Notes under the pieces: model-generated
Told to the model about the DNA's origin: nothing
What the model saw: only the letters and a program-made list of their open reading frames with translations
The model's database searches: none
Shown: positions 23,664-35,155 of the stretch, piece after piece
How positions within the stretch are numbered: the first letter of the stretch is position 1
Layout of the letters: each line of letters begins with the position of its first letter
Assembly (NCBI GenBank): GCA_013368445.1
Contig: JAACJO010000003.1
Span: 2,666,001 to 2,730,000 of the forward strand
Length of the DNA stretch: 64,000 nt
Reading direction: 5' to 3'
From: Leucocoprinus leucothites
Lineage: Eukaryota > Basidiomycota > Agaricomycetes > Agaricales > Agaricaceae
Made by a program: the position numbers and the translations under genes

Positions 23664-24739
23664 GTCCTTTATTATACGTTTCATTGATGCCTTCTCCTTC
23701 ACTCTCCTCTTGTTCAAAATTATCATCATCCTCTGTGCCAAGTCTGTATATACCTCTGTTGTCTGTTTCCCAATCATCTTTGACTGATAATCAGTATATG
23801 CTTCTTGATATTCTATCACTATCCATGTCCCACTCAGATCATCTGGGTCTAGATATAGGTTGACTATGGATGTCATTATATTGTGGTTGGGATCTGTGTT
23901 GTTGACTATTCTTTTTGTTCTCTCCTGATCTGTTTGAAGATCCTGGATTAGAATTTCCAATGTGGTATCTCCTTTGCTCCTGGACAACTTTACATGCCTG
24001 TCTTGCAGCAGTTTTCCACTGTGCAAGGGTTTGGGGGTCAGCTCAAATTGCTTCAAATCTGATATTGTTGTCAAGTCCTTCAGCAAAGTAGGATCAGAGA
24101 GAAGTGCTGTCAGTAAGTTCTGCACATGAGGCAAGGGCGGAAAAATCTGTGATGTACTCTTTGATGTATTTGCCTTATTGCCTGTAATAACAGAGCTCTC
24201 TTTCAGCCTCAAAGCTCTGTTGTGTTGGGGCGAATGACTGTTTGAGTGCATTCTTGAACTCATCAAAGGTGTGTGGGACATGTCCTGCTTGTCTAGCTGT
24301 ATCTGCTTGACTAGTTCTGTAATCCTGTTGCCATAACTTGGCAGCTCCATCAAGTAATCCAAGGATGTAGTTGATTCTCTGGGCATCAATTGTAATACCA
24401 TATGAGTCAAAGTAAAGTTTGACTTTGGCCATCCATGGTTTGTAGTAGCTAGGGTTGCCATCAAACCTGTTGGGCTTTAGGTACTTGAGCTGGAATCCTG
24501 CTTGAAGTTGTGCCATGTTTGGGTTTGGCAGGGGATTTGGATTTGGATTTGGTGGTCCTCCTTGTAGTCTTGGTAGTGGTGGTGTGGAGCTTCTTCTATT
24601 TGAAGATCCTCCTGTGTTGGTGACAGCTGCCTTTGCTTTCCCTTTTGTTTGGGTGTTAGTGGATACAGTGATGGTGGTACTGGCTGTAGTAATGTTGGGA
24701 TTGGTTGCTGGTAAGGTACTGGTACTGGCAATACCAGTG

Positions 24740-26061
24740 TGATGCGAAAACCGAAAATAAACAAGAAATACTAATATTTTCGCGATTTCGCACTTAGTAT
24801 TATAAAAGAATAATGCTATACCTAAGAGCCCTATAGTGCATTAGTGGTGTAGCTACAAAGCTACTTACTAAGAAGTAATATGGTCAACCAATATGGCAGG
24901 CGAGACTGGTAATCTAGTACAGCTGTCCACTGTTGTGAACCATTCCAGGGATTCAAACCCTTGACTTTAGGACACCACATCACTGAATTACTGCCTTGGG
25001 ACTTGAGGGAAACCTCCGCACTGAGAATGATCTGATCGATCTAAAAATCAGGACCAGGGTCTAGAACCAGATCAGAAGGACCAACGGACTGGTTAACAGA
25101 CAACAATCCATGTTTTCCACATGTACAGACAAGAACTTAGCTATCCTGCTGCTTAGCTATGTCAATTCTGCACTGCTCAGTCATACAACTGTACTAGCCA
25201 AGCAAACCAATGGTTACATTGATGTGGCAGAGGTCCTTGGTTAAAGAAAATATCACAGCCAAAATGCTTACCCATGATTAAAAAAGGATTAATGAAAGAA
25301 ACTCACGTGGTAGCTACTCCGCTATCCATATGACAACTTAGTGATTGAATGGACCTACTGGTCAGCATTGCATCGTAAAAGTATACCCAGCCAAATCCAG
25401 GACAATTCAGTCATTTTCTATTAGTCAATTTCAAGTCATACCTATTTCTTTCTAGAATATTTCATCTATTTTCGTATCTCTCAAATAATATAAAAAGAGC
25501 CCAACAGCATGTGGATAGGCAAGGAATCCTACGCCTCCATAGTGCTATAGGGTGTGCAGACCACAAACTAAGCATTTTCGAGTGAATAAGTGATCAACCT
25601 TCTAAGAGAACTCTAACAGGAAAGACTTCTACTAGTTAATCTAAGAAATATTCTAAGACATCTCGAGTTTGATCTAGTGTCACAGCAAAGTAGCTACCAA
25701 GCTAAGAAGGCTTGTAGTTAAGGCATATCAACCACACCAGCACCAGTGTGTGACTGAGTGGGTGATTATAGACAAGGTCTAGTTGACCTTAGAGAGAAAC
25801 AGAGACAGCCTCAGGATAAAAGATCTTAGTTATAGAAGTCAGCTAAGTGTCACAAACTGCACACTTAGTCAGGATCCTAGTACAGTGTTCGAGAATTTCA
25901 CAAAGTAAATAGTACAGCATTTAGTTTTATTGCACATTTCACATTATTCAGCAGTAGCTACATAAATCCTTATCTATTTCTCATACTTCCCCTCGAATTC
26001 ATTTGAGGTTACATTCTAGCTACCTAGCTAGTACTCTACTTGATGTTATATCCATACATCA
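24740..26061 (+). repeat. 1.32-kb LTR-like block (LTR-4), copy 1
   Basis: Starts TGATGCGAAAACC and ends CCATACATCA. It is an inverted copy of 42733-44055. It has a TATAAAA at 25499-25505 in the plus sense. It interrupts gag of B. Both copies share about 15 bp (ATGAGCCTCTACACC) past the CA end, so the true right border may be near 26076, and no convincing target duplication was found. It may be a solo or truncated LTR of a family whose body is absent here. Confidence 0.65.
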
Positions 26062-27216
26062 ATGAGCCTCTACACCGGTGGGGGAATTGGTAAAGCTAAA
26101 GGGGATAGGGTTCGTGATAGGACTGAGGAACCTTGGGCTATCTCCAAAGGCTGGGCTCAAGGTGTAAGAAGGGGGTCTATTGACTCTGGGCTTTTCTAGG
26201 GATTTAAGTTTGAGTTTATCAATTGCCCTTGCAAGTGCTTCTGCTTCCTCTTCTGTTCGATTTTCTTCAGATTCTTGTTGGCTTCTATTTCTACTGTCTG
26301 TTCCTTCTTCATCTTCATCTTCATCATCTTCATCAGATTCAGATTCCTCTTGGCTTGGAGTGTTAACTCTGAGCTCTGAATTATTCTCTTGTGTGGTGTC
26401 TTCAGTTCTTGGGATAATGTCAAGGACTGGTTCTGGTTCAATGGTCCTGCTAGATTCTGCAGGAGTTTCTGGAAATAAGATTGGTTGTCTTCTTGCTTCT
26501 TCAGCATACTATTCTGGTGTAACATCTCAGAGCTCTTCAAGTCCTGCTCCTTTTGCAATTTGTTGTTTGACAGTTCTGTAAAGTTGCTTATGACCAAGCA
26601 CAGCAAATTCAGCTTTGAGATTCCCTTCATATTCTTTCTTGATTCGGATGTAGACAACCTTTCCTTATACTCTCTGAGGTAATAGAATCTTCCTGATCCT
26701 TTACTTCTATAGAACCTTGTGTTTCAGGTTTCACTGTAGTAAGTACTATAGGATTCTTCTGGGAATTCCTTTCTTGCAAAAGCTTCGGCCTTTCTTGCAA
26801 ATTCTGTTGGGTCTGTTGTGGACTATATTTATGGGTGCCTATAGAGACACCTGGTATGGTTTTAAATGGAAGATTGTCCTTAAGACAATTATCACACTTG
26901 CAGTTTGATTCTGCCATGATTGGAAAATTAGTTTATAGTCACTCTGGACTCACCTTTATAGTTGCTAAGACTGTGTATTTATAGTCTCTTAAGACTTTCA
27001 ACAGATAAACTGTCTTCTGAGTATTTACCCTTGGGTCTGGTATTCTTCAGAGATATACCTAATCTTGGGCAAATTTCTCCCTTCTGAGTATCTACCCTCA
27101 GGTCTGATATCTTATTTGAGATTCAGGTGCAATGACCTTAGCTCTCACTAGCCTCCAAATGTTTTAAGAGCATGGGTAATCGCTCAGATCAATAAGAGTG
27201 ATCCTCAACTATTCCA

Positions 27217-27990
27217 CTAAGGTAGAGGCAAGCCAGAGTCCTCAAATGTCATATGATGTGACAAGGCTGTGACTTGGTGCTTAATGCAGACCACAACAAG
27301 GCAAGATAACTGATATTACTCTGAGTTGAAAGTTTCTAGTTGTAGGATAGTGTAGTTGAATGATTAAATAATGACATGAAAGCAAAACTAGAATATAAAG
27401 CTGGCACCTAATTAATTATATTTCCACCTCCTTCATGCCATCTTCCATCAATGATGTAGGAAGAGTTTGATGGCCACAATATTTCCAGGCTGTCCAGTCT
27501 TCTTGCTTTCCATCAAGCCCACAGTGATGTGTATCCATGAAGTGGGGCGTGAGCATCAAGCATATCTTTTCAATAGATATAAATTGAGATATACATTTTC
27601 CTTGTTGCTTTTATCTACTTTATGTTTCTTTTTTGAGTTCCAGCTTCCCAGATTGCTCATATTCTTCCTCTTTTGTTTTGATAATGCAGGCATCATTTGT
27701 ACTCTCGATGTGACACAACCACTGTAGCAAAGCACATCCTGTCAAGAGCATCATGTGTACTAAGTCTTGTTGCCTCAAAATCAATCTTTTTGTTTCATGA
27801 ATTATCTATTGATAGTTCTCAAGAATATGGCTCCCTAACTTTCTTCAGAATGTGTTTATCCTCATAATTAGGGTTCTATAATATTTTTATCTGTTATATC
27901 TATATTTCTGAAAGATTTTGAATCTGTTTGTCACACAAAATCACAATTTATCAGGTAATATTTGATGACTCTGGCTTGCCTCTACCTTAG
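27217..27990. mobile_element. Small TIR-bounded element in the B leader
   Basis: Perfect-but-one inverted ends of 31 bp (27217-27247 and 27960-27990), each starting CTAAGGTAGAGGCAAGCC. It is 774 bp long, with no transposase recognised. ORF 27467-27727 (+) is hydrophobic and unassigned. It lies between the B gag start and PBS, so it is probably a non-autonomous DNA transposon. No clear target duplication is seen. Confidence 0.6.
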
Positions 27991-28137
27991 TTGGCAATGT
28001 GTGTTGACCCTCTCTTTGTTGTTATGCACAATAGCTTTGGGACAGCTTGTGCAATAACTGCAATAATCCAAATTGACAGTGTTTGAAACATTGTTGGGTT
28101 ACTGGGCAAAGTAATGGCTCTGTGCTAACAGAGAAGG

Positions 28138-28150
28138 ATTGTTTCTACTT
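28138..28150 (-). promoter_or_regulatory. Self-priming PBS of element B
   Basis: The minus strand reads AAGTAGAAACAAT, two bases after the 5' LTR. It is complementary over 13 nt to ATTGTTTCTACTT in the LTR (28383 to 28371), which starts 33 nt after TATATAA (28416-28410). Confidence 0.75.
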
Positions 28151-28152
28151 AA

Positions 28153-28820
28153 TGTTATAGTGATGCTGGCCCAGTTCTAAGCTAGTGTGATAAGTATCAA
28201 ATTGATCTTGTCACAGGGGACTCCTTCTCAGTAAGTGACAAAGTTGTTTACACAGTCAGAGTATAATACAGCAATTATAGAGTTAAGACTTTAGTAATTG
28301 AGACCTTAAGAGACTTAAGTTCAATTCGACTTTGTTTAGATAAAGACTCATATTGAGTCTCTATCTAACCAAGTAGAAACAATGTTTCTCCTTGGTAGAT
28401 TTTGACAACTTATATACAATACAAGTCTGTACCTAATATTAACTAGGGCTAAGGGCTTCTAATGAAAGAAGAGAAGCATACAGCTTCTTTAATACTAATT
28501 AAACTATATAAGATGCAATCTGTCAAAGAAGCTTTAGAAGTTCTTCTAAAGAAGTTCTTCTTTGAACATCTGACAAGATCACAAGATAAGTCCAAATATA
28601 GCACAGCTATATTTAATAATCACATATCATCAAAATATAAACAAAATTAAAAACAAGATAAAATGAGTTATAACAAAACCATATAAATGAGTCAAAATAA
28701 GACAAGAAATTACAAGAACAAATATAAAGAAAATATAATTGCAATATTACTTAAGTAAAGCTAATATTGACTTCATATTGTAAATAGAACAAATGCTAGA
28801 TATAATCAATATATATAACA
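28153..28820 (-). repeat. 5' LTR of element B
   Basis: 668 bp, TGTTATAG to ATAACA as read on plus. The sense strand carries the TATATAA box and the palindrome AGAAACATTGTTTCT at the presumed start site. Its right edge abuts gag of element E at 28821. Confidence 0.9.
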
Positions 28821-28832
28821 ACTCCCAAAGTA

Positions 28833-29575
28833 CAACAAACAGGGAAAGTCCAAGTGCTACAACTGCAACAAATATGGACACATGGCAAAAGAGTACAGAC
28901 AACCAAAGAAGGATGCTACAACTGTAAAAAGAGAGGCCATAGAGCCAAAGACTATAGAAGCCCAAAAATAAAAGTTAGAGGAGTAGAGGTAGAAGAAAAA
29001 GATGACAAGGAGGATTTTCAGAACAGCTTGGAGTAGGCACAATCTTATGAGCCCATGTAACTAGAGGACTGAAATCAAATCATTATACCATCCCCCAATG
29101 AAGGAACTCTAAGCATGAACTAACAATATGACTAACAATTGAAACAAAGAACAAGAGAAGGATCAAAGTAATAGTACTAGTGGACTCAGGCTGTTCACAT
29201 ACAGCAATCAACAAAAGACTGGTAGAAGAAGAAGAGATCCCAACAGAGCAAATAGAATGACCCCTACAAGTCTTTAATACAGATGGTACACCAAATGGCC
29301 AAGGAACAATCACAAAGATAGCCCCAATCACACTGAATTCAAATGGACACAAGGAACACATCCACACAGTAGTCACTGACCTGGACAATGTGGATGTCTT
29401 TCTAGGACATGACTGGTTAGTCAAACACAATCCAGAGGTAGACTGGAAAGAAGAGATGGTACAATTCACAAGATGTCCAGACAACTGCAGAGTCAACCAT
29501 CAAACAATCCCATTCACCACACACACCCAATGATTATTCCCAAAGGAACTCACCACAGAAAATGACAACACAGAA
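28833..29575 (+). pseudogene. gag knuckles and aspartic protease of element E
   Basis: Two zinc knuckles, CYNCNKYGHMAKEY and CYNCKKRGHRAKDY (28850-28960). In both the last Cys is replaced by Tyr (TGC/TGT to TAC/TAT type change). The protease follows with VLVDSGCSHTAINKRL (about 29170) and VFLGHDWLVKHNPEVDW (about 29395-29450). A TGA where Arg is likely lies near 29259. Frame continues to element D. Confidence 0.8.
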
Positions 29576-29578
29576 AAG

Positions 29579-30008
29579 CTACAAGGAAGATGACAGACAG
29601 TGCAAATTGGAATTCAACACTGAAGGAATAATCAGACAGAGAGTAAGAGTGGAATCTTAGTTGATATTCAGAATGGGTAATACATGAGCTAGTAGCAACA
29701 TATTTAAGATAATGCAAAATCAGACAAATAACATGTAAATATTGCAAAACTCATAATGCAATGATAAATAAATAAACAGGTAAATGAAAGGTAAATAGAC
29801 AATGACAGATGCAATGCAATGGAGAACAACAAATATAAATGGAATGGCAGAGACAAATATGAGCACAAATGAAAGGAGGATAGAATGATGAGCAGAAACA
29901 GGCTGCGAAATATTTATAGAAATGGTAGATAATGAAAATTGTGGAAATCAGAAGTTGAAAGAATAGTTGGAGATTGAATTGGAGAGGTTGCAATTGCAGA
30001 TTGTGACA
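29579..30008 (-). repeat. 3' LTR of element D, truncated
   Basis: The sense strand starts TGTCACAATCTGC at 30008, directly after the purine tract. It matches 44929-45355. About 115 bp of the U5 end are missing at the junction with element E. Confidence 0.8.
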
Positions 30009-30073
30009 GTATTCCCCCTTAAGGACCAAGCCCTCAAGGACTTACTAATTCTTGATCTCTTATCAAGATCATC

Positions 30074-31295
30074 TTGCCTCCTACTACCATGGCTCCCTGC
30101 TCCTTGAAGAAAACCCCTGACCTAAGTGCAATGACCAATGACAAACTCATGGCAGAGATTCAATGTTGGAACACCAAACAGGGAGTGAACATATGGCCAG
30201 CAATGGCTGCTGTGTCAGGAATGACAATGAGTCAACCAAGTAACTGTGCAACAACAAATCCAGCTCCTACTGTGACATGAAGGGCCACTAGATCACAACA
30301 AATAGTCCAAAGCAATGATAATGATGATGATGAAGAGGAGGAGTTGCAGATATCAATGAATGGTAAGGGGAGAGCACCAACAAGGGCATCAATGTCAGGA
30401 TCATACAAAGTAATAGATCATGTATCCATTCCTGTCACAACATCAAGTAGGGCCTCATCAAGCTTCACTTGGAAGAAGAACAGTGCCCATCAGCAGAACC
30501 CAACCGATGGGCTGCCTTACCAAAAGAGTTACATGATGTGTTCATAATGCATCGCTGGGCAGCAAGAGTGTAAGTCACAGTGTGGATTAGGGAAATGTAT
30601 GTATTGTACACAAGCAAAGAAGGGATGTTACAATCTGCAGAATGATCCAAAAAAGGAGACCTTTAGTCAAGGAGTGAGCTCATTGCCAATCAGAGCAATA
30701 GCATTGAAAAAACAAAAAATAACAGTGCCTCCCATGAGTCAACCATCACAATCAAGCTCTAGTGATTGGAGATCAAGTTTTGTACCACCTCCATCCACTC
30801 AACCATCATCCTCTTCACAGTAAAACCTGCCCGAAATCCCACCCACTATGGATGATGATGCATTTGGAGCAATAGAGATCAGGTCACCTGTGATCATTGC
30901 TGAACAGGACACTAGGATGGTGATAAGTTTGTTCATGGATTTGTATGGCAACATTACTAAGATCACATGGAAAGTCTCCTCAGCCCCTTCCACCCCAACT
31001 ATCATGGGCTCCTAGTCATTCCCCAAGTCTTTCACAAGAAATCACACGATTATTATCAGCAGTGAACAACCCAGAGATCACAACAAGGGAAAATACACAG
31101 GTGCAACTTCAGAATCAGGTTATGTTGCAACAGCAGGTTGGTGCATTGGATGAGCAGGTGTCAGCATTGAGGGAGACTACAGGGGTGTTACAAGTGCATG
31201 GAAGGACACTTGACAGGCTCATGGTGATTGAGGAGGTGAAGCTAGCAATGGTGCAGGGATCAAAGGATGGTGCAGGACATGGGTATCAGAAATGA
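30074..31295 (+). pseudogene. Antisense ORF of element D with a Zn2Cys6-like cysteine array
   Basis: It lies between the integrase stop and the 3' LTR of D but is coded on the opposite strand. A single frame runs 30074-30823 with two internal stops. Acidic and Ser/Pro-rich parts flank a cysteine array at 30539-30628 with spacing C-x2-C-x6-C-x8-C-x2-C-x6-C, close to the fungal Zn(II)2Cys6 binuclear cluster (one TAA lies inside, plus one extra Cys). Another frame (30945-31295) gives a Gln/Leu-rich heptad-like stretch, as in the coiled coils that follow such clusters. The role is unknown; it could be an element-borne regulator or a captured gene. Confidence 0.5.
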
Positions 31296-33355
31296 GAGAA
31301 GGAGGGAGCAGAAAAGAAAAAAGGACTATAAAAATCATTGTTATTGTTGTCATCGCTACTTTAAGTGAAGAATTTGTATACTACTTGGATGTTTGTTTTC
31401 TTGGTTTTCTTGGTTTTGGAATAAATGATTTCTTGATGGAATGAAGTGAGTGTGGGTGTGAAAAGAAAAGGAAATTGAAAATGAGATGTTAAGGACTGGA
31501 ATATTGACTTGGAATAAATAGGAATGTTGCAAAGAATATGCAAAAAAATGTCTGTAAAAGATTGAAAATAATAGTGAGTAGTTTAAAGTGAAGTGAGTGG
31601 TCCAGGCTTATTGGGGTACATGCAGTGGAAGTTGGAAACTAGGTCTATGGCATGTTTGAGCTCTGTTGCAGGTAACCACAACTCTGCTTCATCTGTATCT
31701 TTGTAACCAAGCCATACTACTTTGTAAAGGAGTTTACAAGCATGTTGATGTCGATTAATCTTTGAATCAACAATGCAATCAACTTTGTATTCTGGTTCTC
31801 CATCAACCTCCACTGCAAGTGGTGGCAATGCAACATGATTTGAAATGAAGCTGGGAGTGAAAGGTTCGAGCATGGAAACATGGAATACAGGATGAACAGT
31901 GCACATAGAGTCAGGAAGTTGAAGAGTGAAAGAATGTGAACCTAGTTGGGAAATAATTTTGTAGGGTCCAAGGTATTTTTTGGAGAGTTTTTTTGAAGGT
32001 CTCATTGTGTGGAAGTACTGCACTTTGACAAAGACCTTATCACCAATCTTAAATGCAGGTGCAACAAGACAGCAATCATTAGCATTGGCCTGATAGCAAC
32101 ACTGGGCATGAGCAATTTCTGACTTGAGAGTTGAATGTAGTTTGTCTAAATCCACAGTGAAGTCACGAGCATAAGCTGATGTGAGATCTCTCTCAGGGTG
32201 AACTGTGATATTAGGGTGGTAACCTTTATTAGCAAAGAACAGAGAGATACCAGTGGTAGCAGAAGGAGAATTATTGAAAGCAAACTCAGCTATAGGTAAT
32301 AGGTCAGACCAATTACTCTATTGGTAGTTGCAATAAATGTACAAGTACTGTTCAAGAGTTTGGTTAGTTTGTTCAGTCTGACTGTCACCTTCAGGATGAT
32401 AACCCAACATGAAGTGTAACTTCATATCCAAAGCTTCTCCTAGCAATCAGAAAAAGTGTGAAACAAATTCTGAACCACGATCAGAGGTAACATTAGCAGG
32501 AATACCATGTTTGGAGAAGACATGAATGACAAAGAGTTTAGCAAGTTCTGTGGAAGTAATGGTATCATGAGTTGGAATGAAAATTGCTTGTTTGGTTAGC
32601 CTATCCACAATGACCAGAATTGAGTCAAACCCTGAGGACTTTGGAAGTTTTTCGATGAAATCCATAGAAATTGAATCCCAATGTTGTAATGGTATGGGAA
32701 GTTGCTTGAGAGTTCCATAGGGACAATGGCATTGAGCTTTTGATCTTGAACAGGTAACACAACTTTTGCAGTAGTCCTTGACAAAGTCATGGATATTTGG
32801 CCACATATACTCACAGCAAACAAGTTCTAGTGTTTTGTTTTGACTGAAATGGCCAGTGAGTGCATGGTCATGATAGTACTGCAAAATGCACAAACAAAGA
32901 TTGTTAGTATCAGGAATGTAGATCCTACCATCAAGTAACAAGAAACCCTTGGAGTCTTTGGACCAGCGACCCTCTGGATGAACAAAATGATTGGAAACAG
33001 AATTGTCAGTGGAAATAGCGGAAAGAATATCTGTGCAAAGTTGTGAAATGTCCATAATAAGACCAGCTTGCAGTGCAGGTGTATAAAGATACAAAGCACA
33101 GATAGAAGTAGAAAGTTGTTCATTAGTAAAGACAGGCTAGAAATTGTGAGGATTAACCATGGCATAGCCATTATTCCCCCCTTTTGGGTAGATGTCCCAA
33201 TGTCTAGTTAGGGCATCTGGTTTTGTTCCAAGCTTACCAGGTCTAAATTGAATAACAAGGTTGAACTGTGATAAGAACTCAGACCATCTGGCCTGTCTGT
33301 GCATTAGTATCTTTGTGGTAGAGAAATACTCAAGGTTCCTATGATTGGTGACCAC

Positions 33356-34052
33356 TGTTATAAACGTCGACCTGATTGACGCCCACTGTGACTTAATCAT
33401 CTTAGACACTGACACAGCCACATGGTCCGAAGCTGCAGTTCTAGATTGGGAAGAGTATGTTGGCAAGTTTGATGTAGAGAAGGAGCAATTCAATGTCGAC
33501 TGGGATGAGTATAATTGGATGGACATTATTAGGAGAATCAGAAGAAATGATTTCGTGGTTTGATTGTTATGGACTAATAAGATTGATAAACAGACAATGA
33601 TGGTTTTATGGACATCGCATTTGGATTGGAACTATTCGATATCTAACTATGATAGCTGTTACATCAGCGGACAGATACCTATTTATCAGAATCATGATAG
33701 TGATTCCGGACTTGTAGTTGTAGTTTCATAGCTTGATATCATTTCACTTAGTTAGTATTTAAGGACTTTGTATTTGAAAGATTAAATGCAAGTTTAATCT
33801 TTCCTTTGTTTCCTGAACTACTTGTGTTTACTTGCCCCGCCTTGAATTCACTTGTATCATTGTTGTTGTCTCAAACCTCGTGCTACCTTAGACTTACCTC
33901 AAGTCTTCTTAGCCTTCTCTTACTAAGCTTTTGAGAATACTCAAGCTTATTAATTGAAGTAGGTTAAAGAATAGTTAGCTGCTGTCTTATGTAACCCAAT
34001 CACATGTTGTGACATGTGACGTTACTAGGTGCTCTGACTGTAAATCTTAACA
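33356..34052 (+). repeat. Solo LTR of family A in D RNase H
   Basis: 697 bp from TGTTATAAAC to CTTAACA, flanked by perfect ACCAC duplications (33351-33355 and 34053-34057). This is the expected product of LTR-LTR recombination of a full element. Confidence 0.95.
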
Positions 34053-34458
34053 ACCACATCAATAGGAAGTGCAGTGCCTTCAAGATAATGGCACCAGATT
34101 CAGAATGCTTCAAAAATTGCAAGCAGTTCCTTATCATGGGTGTTGTAGTTAAGCTTGGATGTGGAAAATGTATGGGAATGGAAAGTGATAGGGTGAATAT
34201 CTCCATCAGGAGCAATGATAGAGAGTATAGCTGCCAGGGCATAGTTAGAGGCATCAGTTTCCACAATAATTTGTGTATTGGGAATCCAATGGGTAAGAAC
34301 TGGTGCACACATAAAGGCCTCCTTGAGGGAGTTAAAAGCCTTCTGAGCTTTTTTGTCAAAGTTCCACTGTATGTGTTTTTGCATGAGGCAAGTTAGTAGT
34401 ACAACAATATCAGAATAACCATAAATGAAACAATGATAGAAGTTTGTGAAACCAAGGA

Positions 34459-35155
34459 TGTTAAGATTTACAGTCAGAGCACCTAGTAACATCACGTGTC
34501 ACAACACATGATTGGGTTACATAAGACAGTGGCTAACTAGTCTTTAACCTACTTCAATTAAAGAGCTTGAGTATTCTCAAAAGTCCAGTAAGAGAAGGCC
34601 AAGAAGACTTGAGGTAAGTCTAAGGTAGTGCGAGGTTTGAGACAACAACAATGATACAAGTGAATTCAAGGCAGGGCAAGTAAACACAAGTAGTCCGGGA
34701 AACAAAGGAAAGATTAAACTTGTGTTTAATCTTCCAAATAGGAAGTCTTTAAATACTAACTAGCTGAAATGGTATCAAGTTACAAAACTACAACTACAAG
34801 TCCAGGATCACTATCACGATTCTGATAAATACATATCTGTCCACTAATGTAACAGCTATCATAGTTAGATATCAAATAGTTCCAATCCAAATGCAATGTC
34901 CATAAAACCATTATTGTCTGTTTATCAATCTCATTAGTCCATAACAATCAGACAGTGAAACCATTCCTTCTGATTCTCCTAATGACGTCTGTCCAATTAT
35001 ACTCATCCCAATCAACATCAAGTCATTCCTCTTCTACATCAAATTTACCAATGTATTACTCCCAATCTAGAACTGTGGCTTTGGACTGTGTGGCTGTGTC
35101 AGCGTCTAAGATGATTAAGTCACAGTGGGCATCAATCAAATCAATGTTTATAACA
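34459..35155 (-). repeat. Solo LTR of family A in D pol
   Basis: 697 bp, opposite in orientation to the copy at 33356, flanked by perfect AAGGA duplications (34454-34458 and 35156-35160). It is more diverged, mainly by transitions. Confidence 0.95.

Larger units (their letters stand above)
22807..26917 (-). pseudogene. gag of element B, split by two LTR insertions
   Basis: Starts MAESNCKCDNC at 26917. An acidic/Lys-rich N-terminal part runs to 26062 and is interrupted by the 1.3-kb LTR-like block 24740-26061. It resumes with a Thr/Pro-rich segment, then the capsid-like region with NRFDGNPSYYKPWMAKVKLY (about 24450) down to 23669. The solo LTR of family D (23118-23663) follows. Gag then continues with the knuckle CFFYHKKGHFVKSC (about 22990), where the second Cys is Tyr, a one-base G-to-A change. 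Removing the solo LTR and one GTCCT copy restores one frame through this junction. Confidence 0.8.
12878..28820 (-). mobile_element. Ty3/gypsy chromovirus, element B, with many nested insertions
   Basis: Sense order from right to left: 5' LTR (28153-28820), PBS, leader, gag (26917 down), protease, RT, RNase H, integrase with chromodomain, ORF3, purine tract, 3' LTR (13404 down, continuing at 1115-1063). Insertions within it are listed separately, and each interrupts a recognisable domain that resumes on the other side. It lies in gypsy element E, whose gag/protease continues at 28821. No intact ORF remains. Confidence 0.85.

Noticed and set aside
24740..26061. A 5-bp target duplication for LTR-4
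   Set aside because: Flanks are CAGTG and ATGAG here, and TGCTA and ATGAG (sense strand) in the other copy; they do not match.
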